A stretch of DNA of 64,000 nucleotides from Oscillospiraceae bacterium (GTDB taxonomy: Bacteria; Bacillota; Clostridia; Oscillospirales; CAG-272): the NCBI GenBank assembly GCA_015064685.1, contig SVRT01000005.1, positions 62,001 to 126,000 of the forward strand, written 5' to 3'. Positions 18,424-28,395 of this stretch are shown piece by piece; the stretch's first letter is position 1, and every line of letters begins with the position of its first letter. A program made the position numbers and the translations under genes. The notes beneath the pieces were generated by a model, which was given only the letters and a program-made list of their open reading frames with translations, had not been told where the DNA came from and searched no databases.

Positions 18424-19395
18424 TTAGTATCCTACCTTTTCCCAGCACTCGAAGGGAGCTGCGATCTCGTCGCTGATGTAGACCTGTGTTTTTTTGGTCT
18501 GGAGCATTGAGCTGGGTACTAAGGGCGTTACGGGTCCGTGTGTAACGAGACGGCTGGTCATTCTCTGCCAGGAGGAGAAGGTGCAGTTTGTGAGGAGTGC
18601 GTGGACCTCGATCCTCTCCTTTGCTCTCATTACGTCGATAGGACCTATGGTTGCTGCCTTCGGGGGAACGTTTGCGATGTCACCCGACTGACCGAAGCAA
18701 CCGTGGAGAGAGTTCTGCATAATGGTCATGGGATGGAGGGTTACGATCTTTGCGGGCTGACTCAGCCACTCGTCGATGTCGCCGCTTCCCATAAACTCGG
18801 GGATAGGATCGACGAACGCAACGTGTCCTGCCCATCCGGGAGAGGTGGAGATAATGTCTGCGCCACCCTCGGAGATATCGTTGATTATCTTCGAGTAATC
18901 GTTGATGTTCTGATTCGTGGGGTAGTGGACGTTAGAGAGGGGCATGCGGAGCTTGGGATCGATCTGATATACGAAGTACTTGAGCATTGAGTGAACAAAG
19001 CCTGCCTCGTAGGTCTCGGGCGCGATGTTGCCGTCCTGGTCAGCCCACTCGTCCTCTGCAAAGATATGCACCTTGGAGCAGTCGACCTTGAAGTAGTTGA
19101 TGAGCTGTGCCAAGGGAATATAGGTGTCGGGCTCGGGGTTGCCGAGGATCATAGTAAAGGTCCTGCCTGCTTCGCTTGCCTCCTTGAGACGAGTGAAAAG
19201 GGTGGAGATGAGAACGGGGTGGGGGTTCATCATTACCTTGACCTCGAATTCGGGATGCCACCAAGCCTCTCTCTTCTCAAGGTCCTTGCCCGAAAGCTTG
19301 CGGACTCTCTCGCAGACCTCTCTGTCCTTGAAGGGTACGAACTCTGCCGCGTTGAAGCTGAACTTCGTTGCGGGATCGAAAATTACGTCTTTCAT
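18424..19395 (-). CDS. Glucosamine-6-phosphate deaminase/isomerase-like (divergent NagB family)
   Basis: MILGNPEPDTYIPLAQLINYFK, FAEDEWAD, PGWAGHVAFVDP (cf. GxGxDGHIAFNEP of NagB); adjacent to nagA. Confidence 0.7.
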   Translation of the reverse strand: MKDVIFDPATKFSFNAAEFVPFKDREVCERVRKLSGKDLEKREAWWHPEFEVKVMMNPHPVLISTLFTRLKEASEAGRTFTMILGNPEPDTYIPLAQLINYFKVDCSKVHIFAEDEWADQDGNIAPETYEAGFVHSMLKYFVYQIDPKLRMPLSNVHYPTNQNINDYSKIINDISEGGADIISTSPGWAGHVAFVDPIPEFMGSGDIDEWLSQPAKIVTLHPMTIMQNSLHGCFGQSGDIANVPPKAATIGPIDVMRAKERIEVHALLTNCTFSSWQRMTSRLVTHGPVTPLVPSSMLQTKKTQVYISDEIAAPFECWEKVGY

Positions 19396-19421
19396 TTTTT
19401 ATTTCTCCTTTTAATAATTTG

Positions 19422-20558
19422 TTATTTAACCTGTTTTCCGCCAAGGAAAACTTTTTCTACGTTAAACTTATCGTCGACGATGATGATATCGGCGCGCATT
19501 CCGGGGGCGATCTCGCCGCGGTCGGTGAGTGAAAGAAGCGTGGCGGGGTTAGTAGAGGCGTATTTGAATGCCTGGCAGACCGACGCGCCTGTATGCATCA
19601 TTATGTTTTTACAGGGTCCGTCGAGGATCATTTTGGAGCCTGCGATCTCTCCCGAAAAATCAAAGTTTATATCGTCCGCACCCTCGTAGAGGTCTCCGTC
19701 GGGAATAGGTCCGTGCTCGACGAAGGAGTCTGCGATGAGTATTATTTTGTCGTCGCCCTTGATCTTTTTTATGAGTCTTTGCATATATGGGTCGACATGG
19801 ATGCCTATTTTATCGCATATTATTTCGACGTAGACAGAATCGTTATAGAGCGCGGTCTCGTCAACACACGCGGTACGGCACTCGGGGTAGCGATAAAGCG
19901 TTCCCGTCGCGTTGGTGTGGTGCGTTGCGAGCTTCAAGCCGTATTTTCTGAGCTTTTCGATGTCGCGCGGCTCTGCCTCACTGTGTGCGACCGAGAAGAC
20001 CGCGTTCGGGTTTACGCTCTTGGCGTATTTCACGAACTCCTCGATATTATCTCTCTCGGGAGCTACGCACCAGACCCTTGCAAGCTCGCCTGCGGCATCG
20101 ACTATCGGCGCGAATTTTTCTTTATTTACGGCGTCCTTCCAGGGATTGTTCTCGCGGTTGCAGCCGAATTTGGGGTTCAGATAGGGTCCCTCCATATAAA
20201 ATCCGATGATGTTCGGCGCTTTGGGCATCGCGTCCTTGATCAGTTTGATCGCTTCGAGGTACTGCTCCGCCGTCATACTGAAATAGAGGGCGGGGAGGAC
20301 GCTCGTGACACCGTGAGAGAGCAGAGTGCTTGCCGCCTTGACGGGGTCGTCACTGAAAAACGTTTCTCCGTCAGCATGGGTGTGTATATCGATAAGTCCG
20401 GGTCCTGCGTATTTTCCGTTTGCATCGATAATTTTCGTGTTTTTTGGGATCTGGACCTTTTTGCCGACCTCGACGATCTTATCGCTGTCAATGAGGATCG
20501 TGCCGTTCGGGATATAATAATCCGGCAAAACCACCGTTGCGTTCGTGATTGCGAGCAT
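19422..20558 (-). CDS. nagA: N-acetylglucosamine-6-phosphate deacetylase-like amidohydrolase
   Basis: GPGLIDIHTHADGETFF, GFYMEGPYLNPKFG, ATHHTNA, GEIAPGMRADIIIVDD. Confidence 0.82.
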   Translation of the reverse strand: MLAITNATVVLPDYYIPNGTILIDSDKIVEVGKKVQIPKNTKIIDANGKYAGPGLIDIHTHADGETFFSDDPVKAASTLLSHGVTSVLPALYFSMTAEQYLEAIKLIKDAMPKAPNIIGFYMEGPYLNPKFGCNRENNPWKDAVNKEKFAPIVDAAGELARVWCVAPERDNIEEFVKYAKSVNPNAVFSVAHSEAEPRDIEKLRKYGLKLATHHTNATGTLYRYPECRTACVDETALYNDSVYVEIICDKIGIHVDPYMQRLIKKIKGDDKIILIADSFVEHGPIPDGDLYEGADDINFDFSGEIAGSKMILDGPCKNIMMHTGASVCQAFKYASTNPATLLSLTDRGEIAPGMRADIIIVDDKFNVEKVFLGGKQVK

Positions 20559-20721
20559 TTTTTGCCTCCTTTTTCATCTTATGCTTTGATTATATAACGA
20601 AAAAAACGCCTTGTCAACGGGTTTGAAAAACGAAAATTTTCGTCTTTTGTGCATCCGGGGTTGAAAATGCGGTGGAAAGAGTGTATAATATAGGCAAAAG
20701 AATCACTTTGGGGAGATTTAT

Positions 20722-21690
20722 ATGGATCTTAAAAAAATTGCTATGCTTGCCAACGTTTCTGTATCAACTGCATCGAAGGCTTTTTCGGGCAGCCGTGAAG
20801 TGAGTGAAAGCACGCGTGAGACTGTCTTTGCAATCGCCAAGGAGAACGGCTGCTTTGAAAAATACTACAAGCCAAAATACGAAAAGAGGGTCATAGCACT
20901 TTTATGTCCCGAGATACTCGGAATACACTACGGCAGGATGGCGACCGATATGGAGCGTGAGATAAGCGAGCGTGGGGATACTTTGATTCTTTCGGTTACC
21001 AATTTTTCGCACAGGACTCAAAGCGAGCTTATTGAGTATTACGTGAAATTCTGTCACGTAGACGGGATCATTATTATAGAGCCGAAGGGAAACATCAAAA
21101 GTATACAGGGCGTTCCGATCGTGAGGATAGATTTTGAAAATGAGCTGAGAAAGACCGATTGTGTCAAGACCGAGATCTCGCCCGCGATGGACGAGGCGAT
21201 AGAGTATCTTCTCTCGCTTGGACACAGACGCATAGGATTTATCGGCGAACAATTCGCTACTCCCGAGGAGGAGTTCTTCCTGTCCGCGATGGTGAGAAAC
21301 AGTCTTGAGATCAAAGACGGCGACGTTATAATAAGTGACCGTCGCTTTGAGGATGCGGGGTATTATGCGATGGATGAGATGCTTAAGAGAGATGAGCGCC
21401 CAACCGCCATTTTCGCCGCATACAGCCACATAGCGCTCGGTATTATGCAGAGGCTGAAGGAGGAGGGAATGTGCATTCCGCGAGATCTTTCGCTCATCTG
21501 CATGGACGACATTCAGGCAACTCAGTATTCTGATAAGAGGCTTTCATCGATAAAGATGCATCTGGACGAGCTTTCGCATTCGGCAGTGGAGATGCTCTAC
21601 AAGAAAATTGAGGGTGGCGGTCAGAGTCCGCGCATTGAAATGACCGTGATACGCGAGTTTTCTGTGGGAGAGACGGTTGGAAAAGCATAA
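20722..21690 (+). CDS. LacI-family transcriptional regulator
   Basis: MDLKKIAMLANVSVSTASKAFSGSREVSESTRETVFAIA; periplasmic-binding-like C-domain. Confidence 0.9.
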   Translation: MDLKKIAMLANVSVSTASKAFSGSREVSESTRETVFAIAKENGCFEKYYKPKYEKRVIALLCPEILGIHYGRMATDMEREISERGDTLILSVTNFSHRTQSELIEYYVKFCHVDGIIIIEPKGNIKSIQGVPIVRIDFENELRKTDCVKTEISPAMDEAIEYLLSLGHRRIGFIGEQFATPEEEFFLSAMVRNSLEIKDGDVIISDRRFEDAGYYAMDEMLKRDERPTAIFAAYSHIALGIMQRLKEEGMCIPRDLSLICMDDIQATQYSDKRLSSIKMHLDELSHSAVEMLYKKIEGGGQSPRIEMTVIREFSVGETVGKA

Positions 21691-21724
21691 TAATAGCCCT
21701 CGACGGATATGTCGAGGGCATCTT

Positions 21725-22516
21725 TTATCTGTATTGCTTTCTGTACTCAAGAGGGCTTCTGCCCGTTATTTCACGGAAGCGAAGGGAGAAATAACTGGGA
21801 CTGTCAAATCCGCACTTGTGCCCGATATCCTCGACCGAGTCAGAGGAGTAGCGCAGGAGCTGCTTTGCGTGAGATACGCGGATATATTTCAGCTCGTCCA
21901 TGACCGATCCGGTGTGATGCTTTGCAAAATATCGGCAGAGCGAGAACTTATCCATCTCGACCGCGTCCGCGACCTCATCGAGCGTGAGTGGGCGGTGGTA
22001 GTTCTTTATAAGGTAGTTGCGCACCTTGTCTATTATCTCGTCCGTGTTTTTTGTTATTGCGAAGAAAAGCTCGGCTATATAGCTATATCCGGCAGCGGAG
22101 AGGCGGAGGTCGTCAGTTTCCTCTGCCTGCGCGTATTCAAGAAGGCGTGCGGTCTCCTTTTCGAGCGAGTCGGGGCACCTGAATACATACGCGGCACTGT
22201 TGCCTAACGAGTAATTAATAATGCGGTCGTCGGCTTCGAAGGTCACCCAGCCCGTATGAAAGGTATCTCCTATGGCTCGGTATCCGTGGGGCGCGTTGTG
22301 TCTCATAAATATCCCCTCGCCCTCTGACAGTGTGAATGATTCTTCGCCAACAAAGAAGTGCCCCTTGCCTTTCTTTACCCATATGATCTGGTTCCATGTC
22401 GGACCCGGCTTGCGCGTTACGGAGTTTTGGTTGACATGCTCTCCGATGCTGCGAAGCTTGAAGGGGAGAGATGCGGGATGCCCAAAATTTGTATATTCTG
22501 TAATATCCATTTGCAA
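21725..22516 (-). CDS. AraC-family transcriptional regulator
   Basis: Cupin-like N-terminus and LTLDEVADAVEMDKFSLCRYFAKHHTGS...DIGHKCGFDSPSYFSLRFREITGRSPLEYRK. Confidence 0.92.
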   Translation of the reverse strand: MQMDITEYTNFGHPASLPFKLRSIGEHVNQNSVTRKPGPTWNQIIWVKKGKGHFFVGEESFTLSEGEGIFMRHNAPHGYRAIGDTFHTGWVTFEADDRIINYSLGNSAAYVFRCPDSLEKETARLLEYAQAEETDDLRLSAAGYSYIAELFFAITKNTDEIIDKVRNYLIKNYHRPLTLDEVADAVEMDKFSLCRYFAKHHTGSVMDELKYIRVSHAKQLLRYSSDSVEDIGHKCGFDSPSYFSLRFREITGRSPLEYRKQYR

Positions 22517-22627
22517 TATCCTTTTGGTTTAATTGTAAAATAGCGGTTTATCGTTTTATTTTTTACAATATGATTATATCACGTGAGTTTTATTTTGCAA
22601 GGAAAACGGAATGGAGTTTACAGAAAA

Positions 22628-22674
22628 TTCAAAAAAGCTCTTGCCGAGCAATGTGTGGCAAGAGCTTTTTATTT
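22628..22674 (-). terminator. Terminator hairpin
   Basis: AAAAAGCTCTTGCC...GGCAAGAGCTTTTTA. Confidence 0.8.
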
Positions 22675-22684
22675 GTTTTAATGA

Positions 22685-23164
22685 TTATTCTTCATCCTCG
22701 GGCTCAAGGTCGATCTCGTCCTCATCGAAGACCTCGCCGATCTCGCTTCCGCAAGCAGGGCAGGTAAGTGTCTCTTCGTCAAAAGCGGACTCGTCAAAGC
22801 ATACGGTCTCGCCGCAGGAGGGGCAGAGGATCTCATAGTAGTCCTCGTCGTCGCAGTATTCGCATTCGCCGCAGATGTCGCAAGCGTCGCAATCACCGTC
22901 GCACTCGTCCTCGTCATCCCAATCCTCGTCCTCGTCGTCCATGTCAAGGAGAACCTCCTCAACGTCGCCAAGGTCCTCGTCAAGCTCCTCACAGTAGTCA
23001 GCGAGCTCGCCGATGTCATACTCAATGTCCTCGATCTCGAGTGCCATCTCCTCGCAGAGCTCGAGGAGCGCGTTTATGATCTTTGCCTCGGGTGTGTCCT
23101 TCTTGTCAAGTCCCATACCCTCGCAAAGTCCTTTGATATAAGCAGTTCTTTCGGTAAGTGTCAT
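22685..23164 (-). CDS. Highly acidic zinc-ribbon protein, CD1247 N-terminal-domain-like
   Basis: MTLTERTAYIKGLCEGMGLD N-terminus; CDGDCDACDICGECEYC and CPSCGETVC...CPACGSEIG; directly downstream of efp. Confidence 0.75.
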   Translation of the reverse strand: MTLTERTAYIKGLCEGMGLDKKDTPEAKIINALLELCEEMALEIEDIEYDIGELADYCEELDEDLGDVEEVLLDMDDEDEDWDDEDECDGDCDACDICGECEYCDDEDYYEILCPSCGETVCFDESAFDEETLTCPACGSEIGEVFDEDEIDLEPEDEE

Positions 23165-23417
23165 TTTTACGTCCTCACTTTTGTATTTATTGATTGGGGG
23201 CTGAAGTCATTCGGATGCAGAAGGCGTGATTTGTTTCTCGTAGCCGTACAAGAGTACGTCAGAGAGCCAAAGCGCGGCTAAAATGCCACATATTATTGAA
23301 GAAATCCGCCGTGATTTCGGCGGATTTCAACATTTTAATATGAAAACACCTCAAATTTAGGTTGTGCTTTATTAGCTATTTGAGTGGCTTTTGTTCTGCG
23401 CTGAATGAGTCAGCTCC

Positions 23418-23975
23418 TTATGCACGGGAGAGATACTCGCCTGTACGTGTATCGATCTTAAGAACGTCGCCTACGTTGATAAAGAGCGGAACCTTGATGA
23501 CCGCGCCTGTCTCGAGCGTTGCGGGCTTAAGAGTGTTGGTTGCTGTGTTACCTGCAAAACCGGGATCGGTCTCTGTAACCTCGAGCTCAACGAAGATGGG
23601 GGGCTCAACGCCGAATACGTTGCCCTTGTAGGAAATGATCTTGCACATCATCTCTTCCTTAACGAACTTGAACGCGTCGCCAAGCTTGTCCGAGTTGAGG
23701 GGGAGCATATCGAACGTTTCCATATCCATGAAGTAGTAGAGATCGCCATCGTTGTAGGAATACTGCATATCCTTTCTCTCGATGTATGCGTTCTCATACT
23801 TGTCTGTGGGGCTGAACGTCTTCTCGACAACAGCACCGGAAATTACGTTCTTGAGCTTCGTACGAACGAAAGCTGCACCCTTACCGGGCTTTACGTGCTG
23901 GAACTCGATAACCTGGTATACGTTACCATCCATTTCAAATGTAATACCGTTTTTAAAATCGCCGGCTACTACCAT
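23418..23975 (-). CDS. efp: Elongation factor P
   Basis: [50 protein letters not shown]-like C-terminus. Confidence 0.97.
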   Translation of the reverse strand: MVVAGDFKNGITFEMDGNVYQVIEFQHVKPGKGAAFVRTKLKNVISGAVVEKTFSPTDKYENAYIERKDMQYSYNDGDLYYFMDMETFDMLPLNSDKLGDAFKFVKEEMMCKIISYKGNVFGVEPPIFVELEVTETDPGFAGNTATNTLKPATLETGAVIKVPLFINVGDVLKIDTRTGEYLSRA

Positions 23976-24146
23976 AATCAGAATACCTCCAAAATGTTAA
24001 TTTCGCCGAATTCCGAGTGCTCGGTTTGCGGCATTGCATAATTTTACAGTTCATTATATAACATTATCCCTGTTTTTTCAAGGGGGCGCAAATACAAATT
24101 TGTAAATTTTCTGTTACATACGGGGTTTTTGGTTGTTTTTTAGACT

Positions 24147-24695
24147 TCAAAGTGTGATTTTTTTGACCGTTTCGCCAGTAAGGGTCTTGATGGTGACCGA
24201 GTCACCGTCATATACGGCATAGGTTTTCGGATTGCCGTTCTTAGGCAGGCTGACAGACCCGGGGTTTACGCACATGATGCCGTTTTTGTCCTCAGCGGCG
24301 AGGATGTGGGTGTGTCCCGAGAGGAAGAGCGAGCCCTCGGGCATGGGGGGAAGGTCATCGGGGGAGTAGATATGGCCGTGGGACATATATATTGCTCGGT
24401 TATTAAACGAATCGAGGACGCAGGCGGTTGTTGACATTACGGGGAATGAAAGCACCATCTGGTCGACCTCTGCTTCGCAATTTCCTCTGACACAGACAAG
24501 CTTGTCCGCGAGTGCATTGAGCATTTCGATGACGGACTTGGGGGCGTAGCCTGAGGGGAGGTCGTTGCGGGGACCGTGGTATAGAATATCGCCGAGAAGA
24601 AGTATTTTTTCTGCGTTTTCGCGCTTGAAGGCGTCAAGGAGTGCTTGGCAGCACACAGCGTCGCCGTGTATATCGGAGGCTATGAGGAGTTTCAT
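24147..24695 (-). CDS. YfcE/MJ0936-family phosphodiesterase
   Basis: MKLLIASDIHGD, LLLGDILYHGPRN, VRGNCEAEVD, SGHTH motifs. Confidence 0.9.
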   Translation of the reverse strand: MKLLIASDIHGDAVCCQALLDAFKRENAEKILLLGDILYHGPRNDLPSGYAPKSVIEMLNALADKLVCVRGNCEAEVDQMVLSFPVMSTTACVLDSFNNRAIYMSHGHIYSPDDLPPMPEGSLFLSGHTHILAAEDKNGIMCVNPGSVSLPKNGNPKTYAVYDGDSVTIKTLTGETVKKITL

Positions 24696-24886
24696 TTTTT
24701 TTCCTTTCTTGGTTGGGGTGTTTGATCAGACAGACGTCCGTTTTTTTTGCGTTCGCCACTTGAACGGATGGGGAGCCGTTTGTGAGTGATATTACGATCT
24801 GCCCGGTACCTTTGTCAGTATTATTATACTTGTGAAGGGATGTTTTGTCAAGGATTAAATTTTTGAACTGCTGCCGGGGAATTAAT

Positions 24887-24924
24887 CACAAAAGGGTATC
24901 GCAAAGCGACACCCTTTTGTGATG
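24887..24924 (-). terminator. Terminator hairpin
   Basis: CACAAAAGGGTATCGCAAAGCGACACCCTTTTGTG. Confidence 0.75.
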
Positions 24925-24926
24925 TG

Positions 24927-26411
24927 TTATTGGACGGTTCCCGAATGAACTCTCATTACATCTCCGTTATCAAAGAAGCGTATGAAGTAATAGGTATCGC
25001 CGATAATATACATTGCTATTTTTTCGCCGAATTTAGTTTCACCTTGCGTTTCCAATAAATAGCAGCCTTTTTGACTCTTTATTTTATCAAGCTCCTCGGA
25101 TATATTGGCGTTGACATAAGGTCCCGGGGCGAGCTGACTGAAATCGGGATCAAGGTTATCAACGTATGAAATTTGATCGTATAGAATATCATTCAAATAG
25201 ATCTTTTCGTTGTCGATCCTGACGTTTATTGAATACATCCATGACAAGCCGATCTGTTGCAGAAAAGGATCCGCGCAAAATTCTATTACCGGGTCTGAAA
25301 CGTCTGTATATTCGCCGATCTCGATTACTATCTTAGGCGCATTTCCGTTTTGTAAAGTGGTATTGACCCACTTTGTGACGGCTTCAAGGTCTTCTTCTAA
25401 AACCGAAATGATAATATCTCCGGTAACACTGTCAACATACCAAGAGGTAACTGCATATCCGTTCTCCCTGAGGTTATTAGCGGTTTTATCGGCGTATTCT
25501 TGTAAATCTGTCATTGACGTTTCCGCACTTGTGTAGACTACAACATCACCAAAATGAGCAAGAGTATCAGATATTGTTTTCATTTCTTCATCTGACGGAG
25601 AAACTAATTTGATATATAATTTATTTTTCTCAATATAGCATCCGCCGAACCATTTGGGATAATCTGTTCCATGTTTTGCTAAAAGATGGAACATAAGATA
25701 GTTATGGGCTTCTACTGCTTCCTTTTGCTCGGAAAACTTTGTAGTCAAGTCAGTCACCTTGAGCTCGTACTCTTGCTTGTCCTCTAAATACTTTACGTTT
25801 AGCGTAATAGTTTCCACGATCTCACGGCTTTCTTTATCGAGGATGTTAATTACGATATCTGTCGGTTCTGTAAACCAGCCAATGATCGAATATGCCCAGG
25901 GTTCGTCAGAGTGCTGAGTAGAGACGAGATACGCCACCATGATATGCTCATCTTTATTCCATTCAACAACAGTTTCATTGTAGGAAATGGATATATCAAA
26001 CCGCTCGTATATAGCTTCATTGCTTTTGAGATCCGAGGGCTGAACAGTAAAATTAAACGTGGGCATATTATTTCCAAAAATATTATTTTTCGGCTCTCCC
26101 GAATTAAGACAGCTATCGGTAACATTCAATTGTGTTGATTCGCCGTTGGCTGCGTGCGCGGTTATTATGAAATAAGATGTGATCTTGTTTTCGAGCGTAT
26201 CGGGTATACCCGGTGTACCGGGCATATCCGGAGAACGATATATAATTCCGAAGATACCCGCTATAACGATCAATGAAAAGGATGCCGCGATAGTTATATA
26301 TTTGATCAAAGCGCTCCTTTTTTTCCTTTGTGATTTTTCGACCGGAGCAGCCGCTTCGATCATATCGGGGTCTATGTTGCCAAATTCCCGATACAGATCT
26401 TTATTTGTCAT
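24927..26411 (-). CDS. Putative anti-sigma factor / single-pass membrane protein with large extracytoplasmic domain
   Basis: Cytoplasmic N-terminus, one TM (ITIAASFSLIVIAGIFGIIY), overlaps the ECF sigma gene by 4 bp. Confidence 0.6.
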   Translation of the reverse strand: MTNKDLYREFGNIDPDMIEAAAPVEKSQRKKRSALIKYITIAASFSLIVIAGIFGIIYRSPDMPGTPGIPDTLENKITSYFIITAHAANGESTQLNVTDSCLNSGEPKNNIFGNNMPTFNFTVQPSDLKSNEAIYERFDISISYNETVVEWNKDEHIMVAYLVSTQHSDEPWAYSIIGWFTEPTDIVINILDKESREIVETITLNVKYLEDKQEYELKVTDLTTKFSEQKEAVEAHNYLMFHLLAKHGTDYPKWFGGCYIEKNKLYIKLVSPSDEEMKTISDTLAHFGDVVVYTSAETSMTDLQEYADKTANNLRENGYAVTSWYVDSVTGDIIISVLEEDLEAVTKWVNTTLQNGNAPKIVIEIGEYTDVSDPVIEFCADPFLQQIGLSWMYSINVRIDNEKIYLNDILYDQISYVDNLDPDFSQLAPGPYVNANISEELDKIKSQKGCYLLETQGETKFGEKIAMYIIGDTYYFIRFFDNGDVMRVHSGTVQ

Positions 26412-26971
26412 ACGTTAAAGTCCTCCTTATGCAAATGAGTTTTGAGTTTGTTTCGTGTTCTGAGAAGAAGCATGCCGACCGTGCTTTCCTTCATTGAATA
26501 TTCGTTTGCAATTTCGGCGATAGAGCTCGCGTACCAATACCTGCGTATGAATATATTGCGTGTTTTTTGGGGCAATCCTCTCAGAAAGGTATTTAAAGAA
26601 TCACGCAAAGCAATACCCGACAAAGGATCCCCGTTTTCACTGCCGATTGGAAGACATTCTGCCAATTCCTCGAGCACGAGAGCCATTTGTCCTCTCTTTT
26701 TTGCGTGCTGCTCTTCATATCTGTTAAAGGCGAGCTGGCGGCTTATCATTCCGACGTAAGGCTTCAACTTCTCGGGGCGATTGGGCGGTATGGTTTTCCA
26801 GGTCTTTAAAAGCGTATCGTTTACGATCTCTTTTGCATCCTCGTCGTTCTCGAGGATCTGATAGGCGATATAGTGACAGTATCGACCGTACTTTTTCTCG
26901 GTTTCTGATATAGCAGATTCGGAACGTTCCCAATATAGATCTACTATTTGTATGTCGTCCATAAATGACAC
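26408..26971 (-). CDS. ECF-type RNA polymerase sigma-70 factor
   Basis: ENDEDAKEIVNDTLLKTWKTIPP (region 2) and FIRRYWYASSIAEIANEYSMKESTVGMLLLRTRNKLKTHL (region 4). Confidence 0.9.
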   Translation of the reverse strand: MSFMDDIQIVDLYWERSESAISETEKKYGRYCHYIAYQILENDEDAKEIVNDTLLKTWKTIPPNRPEKLKPYVGMISRQLAFNRYEEQHAKKRGQMALVLEELAECLPIGSENGDPLSGIALRDSLNTFLRGLPQKTRNIFIRRYWYASSIAEIANEYSMKESTVGMLLLRTRNKLKTHLHKEDFNV

Positions 26972-27124
26972 TCCTTTCGCATGTTTTCAAGCGCTTTCAA
27001 CTACTATAACAGAAAAATGAATTGATGCATCACTCATTTGAAAAGCTTTTTCGTATAAACCTATTAAAAAATGTGATTTAAAAAATCACGGTGAAGCGCG
27101 AGCGACACCGTGATAGTTATGAAA

Positions 27125-28381
27125 TCACCTCGTCTGTCCGTTACCGTTTACGAGGTATTTTTCGGTGGTGAGGGCATAGAGACCCATAGGGCCGCGGGCG
27201 TGGAGCTTTTGGGTCGAGATGCCGATCTCGGCGCCAAAGCCGAACTCTCCGCCGTCGGTAAAGCGTGTTGATGCGTTTACGTAGACTGCGGCGGCGTCGA
27301 CGTATTTGCGGAATTTTTCTGCGTTTGCGACGTCGTTTGTGATAATTGCCTCGCTGTGTCCCGTGTTATATTTATTTATGTGGTCGATCGCCTCGTCGAT
27401 AGAGGAGACGGTCTTGACGGCGAGGATATAGTCGTCGTACTCGGTCTCAAAGTCGCTCTCGGTTGCACGGATGGCGGTGGGGAGGATCTTGACCGTATTC
27501 TCGTCTCCGCGGATCTCGAGAGTGTAATTTTTGGCGACTGCGGCGGCGAATTGTGGCAAAAATTCCTCTGCGATCGCGCTATGTACGAGCATAGTTTCTA
27601 TCGCGTTACAAACCGCGGGGCGCGAGCATTTCGCGTTTATTGCAACCTTGAGCGCCATATCTATGTCTGCGCTTTCGTCGACGTAGAGGTGGCAATTTCC
27701 CGCACCCGTTTCGATTACCGGCACCTTTGCATTATTTACAACGGCGTTTATTAGGCGCTTGCTGCCGCGTGGAATAAGGACGTCGACGAGCCCGCGCGCG
27801 GACATAAGCGCGTCTGCTCCCTCGTGACCGAAGGATGCGTCGATAAAGCCGAGGACGTCGGGCGAGATGCCGTTTTTTTCGATGCAGGAGCGCATAATTT
27901 CAATGAGGTGGGAATTCGTGCTTGCCGCCTCCTTTCCTCCGCGGAGGACAGTTGCGTTGCCCGTTTTGAGACAGAGCGCCGCGGCGTCGACCGTGACGTT
28001 CGGTCTTGCCTCGTATATGATCGCGACGACACCGAGGGGAACGCGCGTGCAATTTATCTCGAGTCCGTTCGGGGTCGTCCATCTCTCACCTGAGCCGATA
28101 GGATCTTTCAGTCCTATAAGCGCGCGGAGAGAATCGCAGATGCCCTTGATTCGCGTTTCATTGAGCATAAGGCGGTCGAGCATATGCTCTGGGACTCCGT
28201 TTTCTGCGGCTTTTGACAGGTCTTGCTTATTTGCCTCGATTATTGCTGTTGCGTTTGCATTCAGCGCGTCGGCTATATCCGAAAGGATCTTATTTTTTGT
28301 CTGTGTGCTTTGAGCGGCAAGCGTGCGCGAGGCTTTTTTCGCTCTCTCGCAGATGCCGAAAACTGTGCTTTGAATATTCAT
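27125..28381 (-). CDS. proA: Glutamate-5-semialdehyde dehydrogenase
   Basis: PLGVVAIIYEARPNVTVDAAALCLKTGNATVLRGGKEA; ARGPMGLYALTTEKY. Confidence 0.96.
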   Translation of the reverse strand: MNIQSTVFGICERAKKASRTLAAQSTQTKNKILSDIADALNANATAIIEANKQDLSKAAENGVPEHMLDRLMLNETRIKGICDSLRALIGLKDPIGSGERWTTPNGLEINCTRVPLGVVAIIYEARPNVTVDAAALCLKTGNATVLRGGKEAASTNSHLIEIMRSCIEKNGISPDVLGFIDASFGHEGADALMSARGLVDVLIPRGSKRLINAVVNNAKVPVIETGAGNCHLYVDESADIDMALKVAINAKCSRPAVCNAIETMLVHSAIAEEFLPQFAAAVAKNYTLEIRGDENTVKILPTAIRATESDFETEYDDYILAVKTVSSIDEAIDHINKYNTGHSEAIITNDVANAEKFRKYVDAAAVYVNASTRFTDGGEFGFGAEIGISTQKLHARGPMGLYALTTEKYLVNGNGQTR

Positions 28382-28395
28382 TTTTTCTCCGGAAA

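Noticed and set aside
22768-23079. Arg/Ser-rich ORFs opposite the acidic protein
   Set aside because: Reverse-complement artefact of GAG/GAC-rich codons.
27125-28381. Lack of proB beside proA as a pathway anomaly
   Set aside because: proB can lie elsewhere in the genome; the window alone cannot support a claim.
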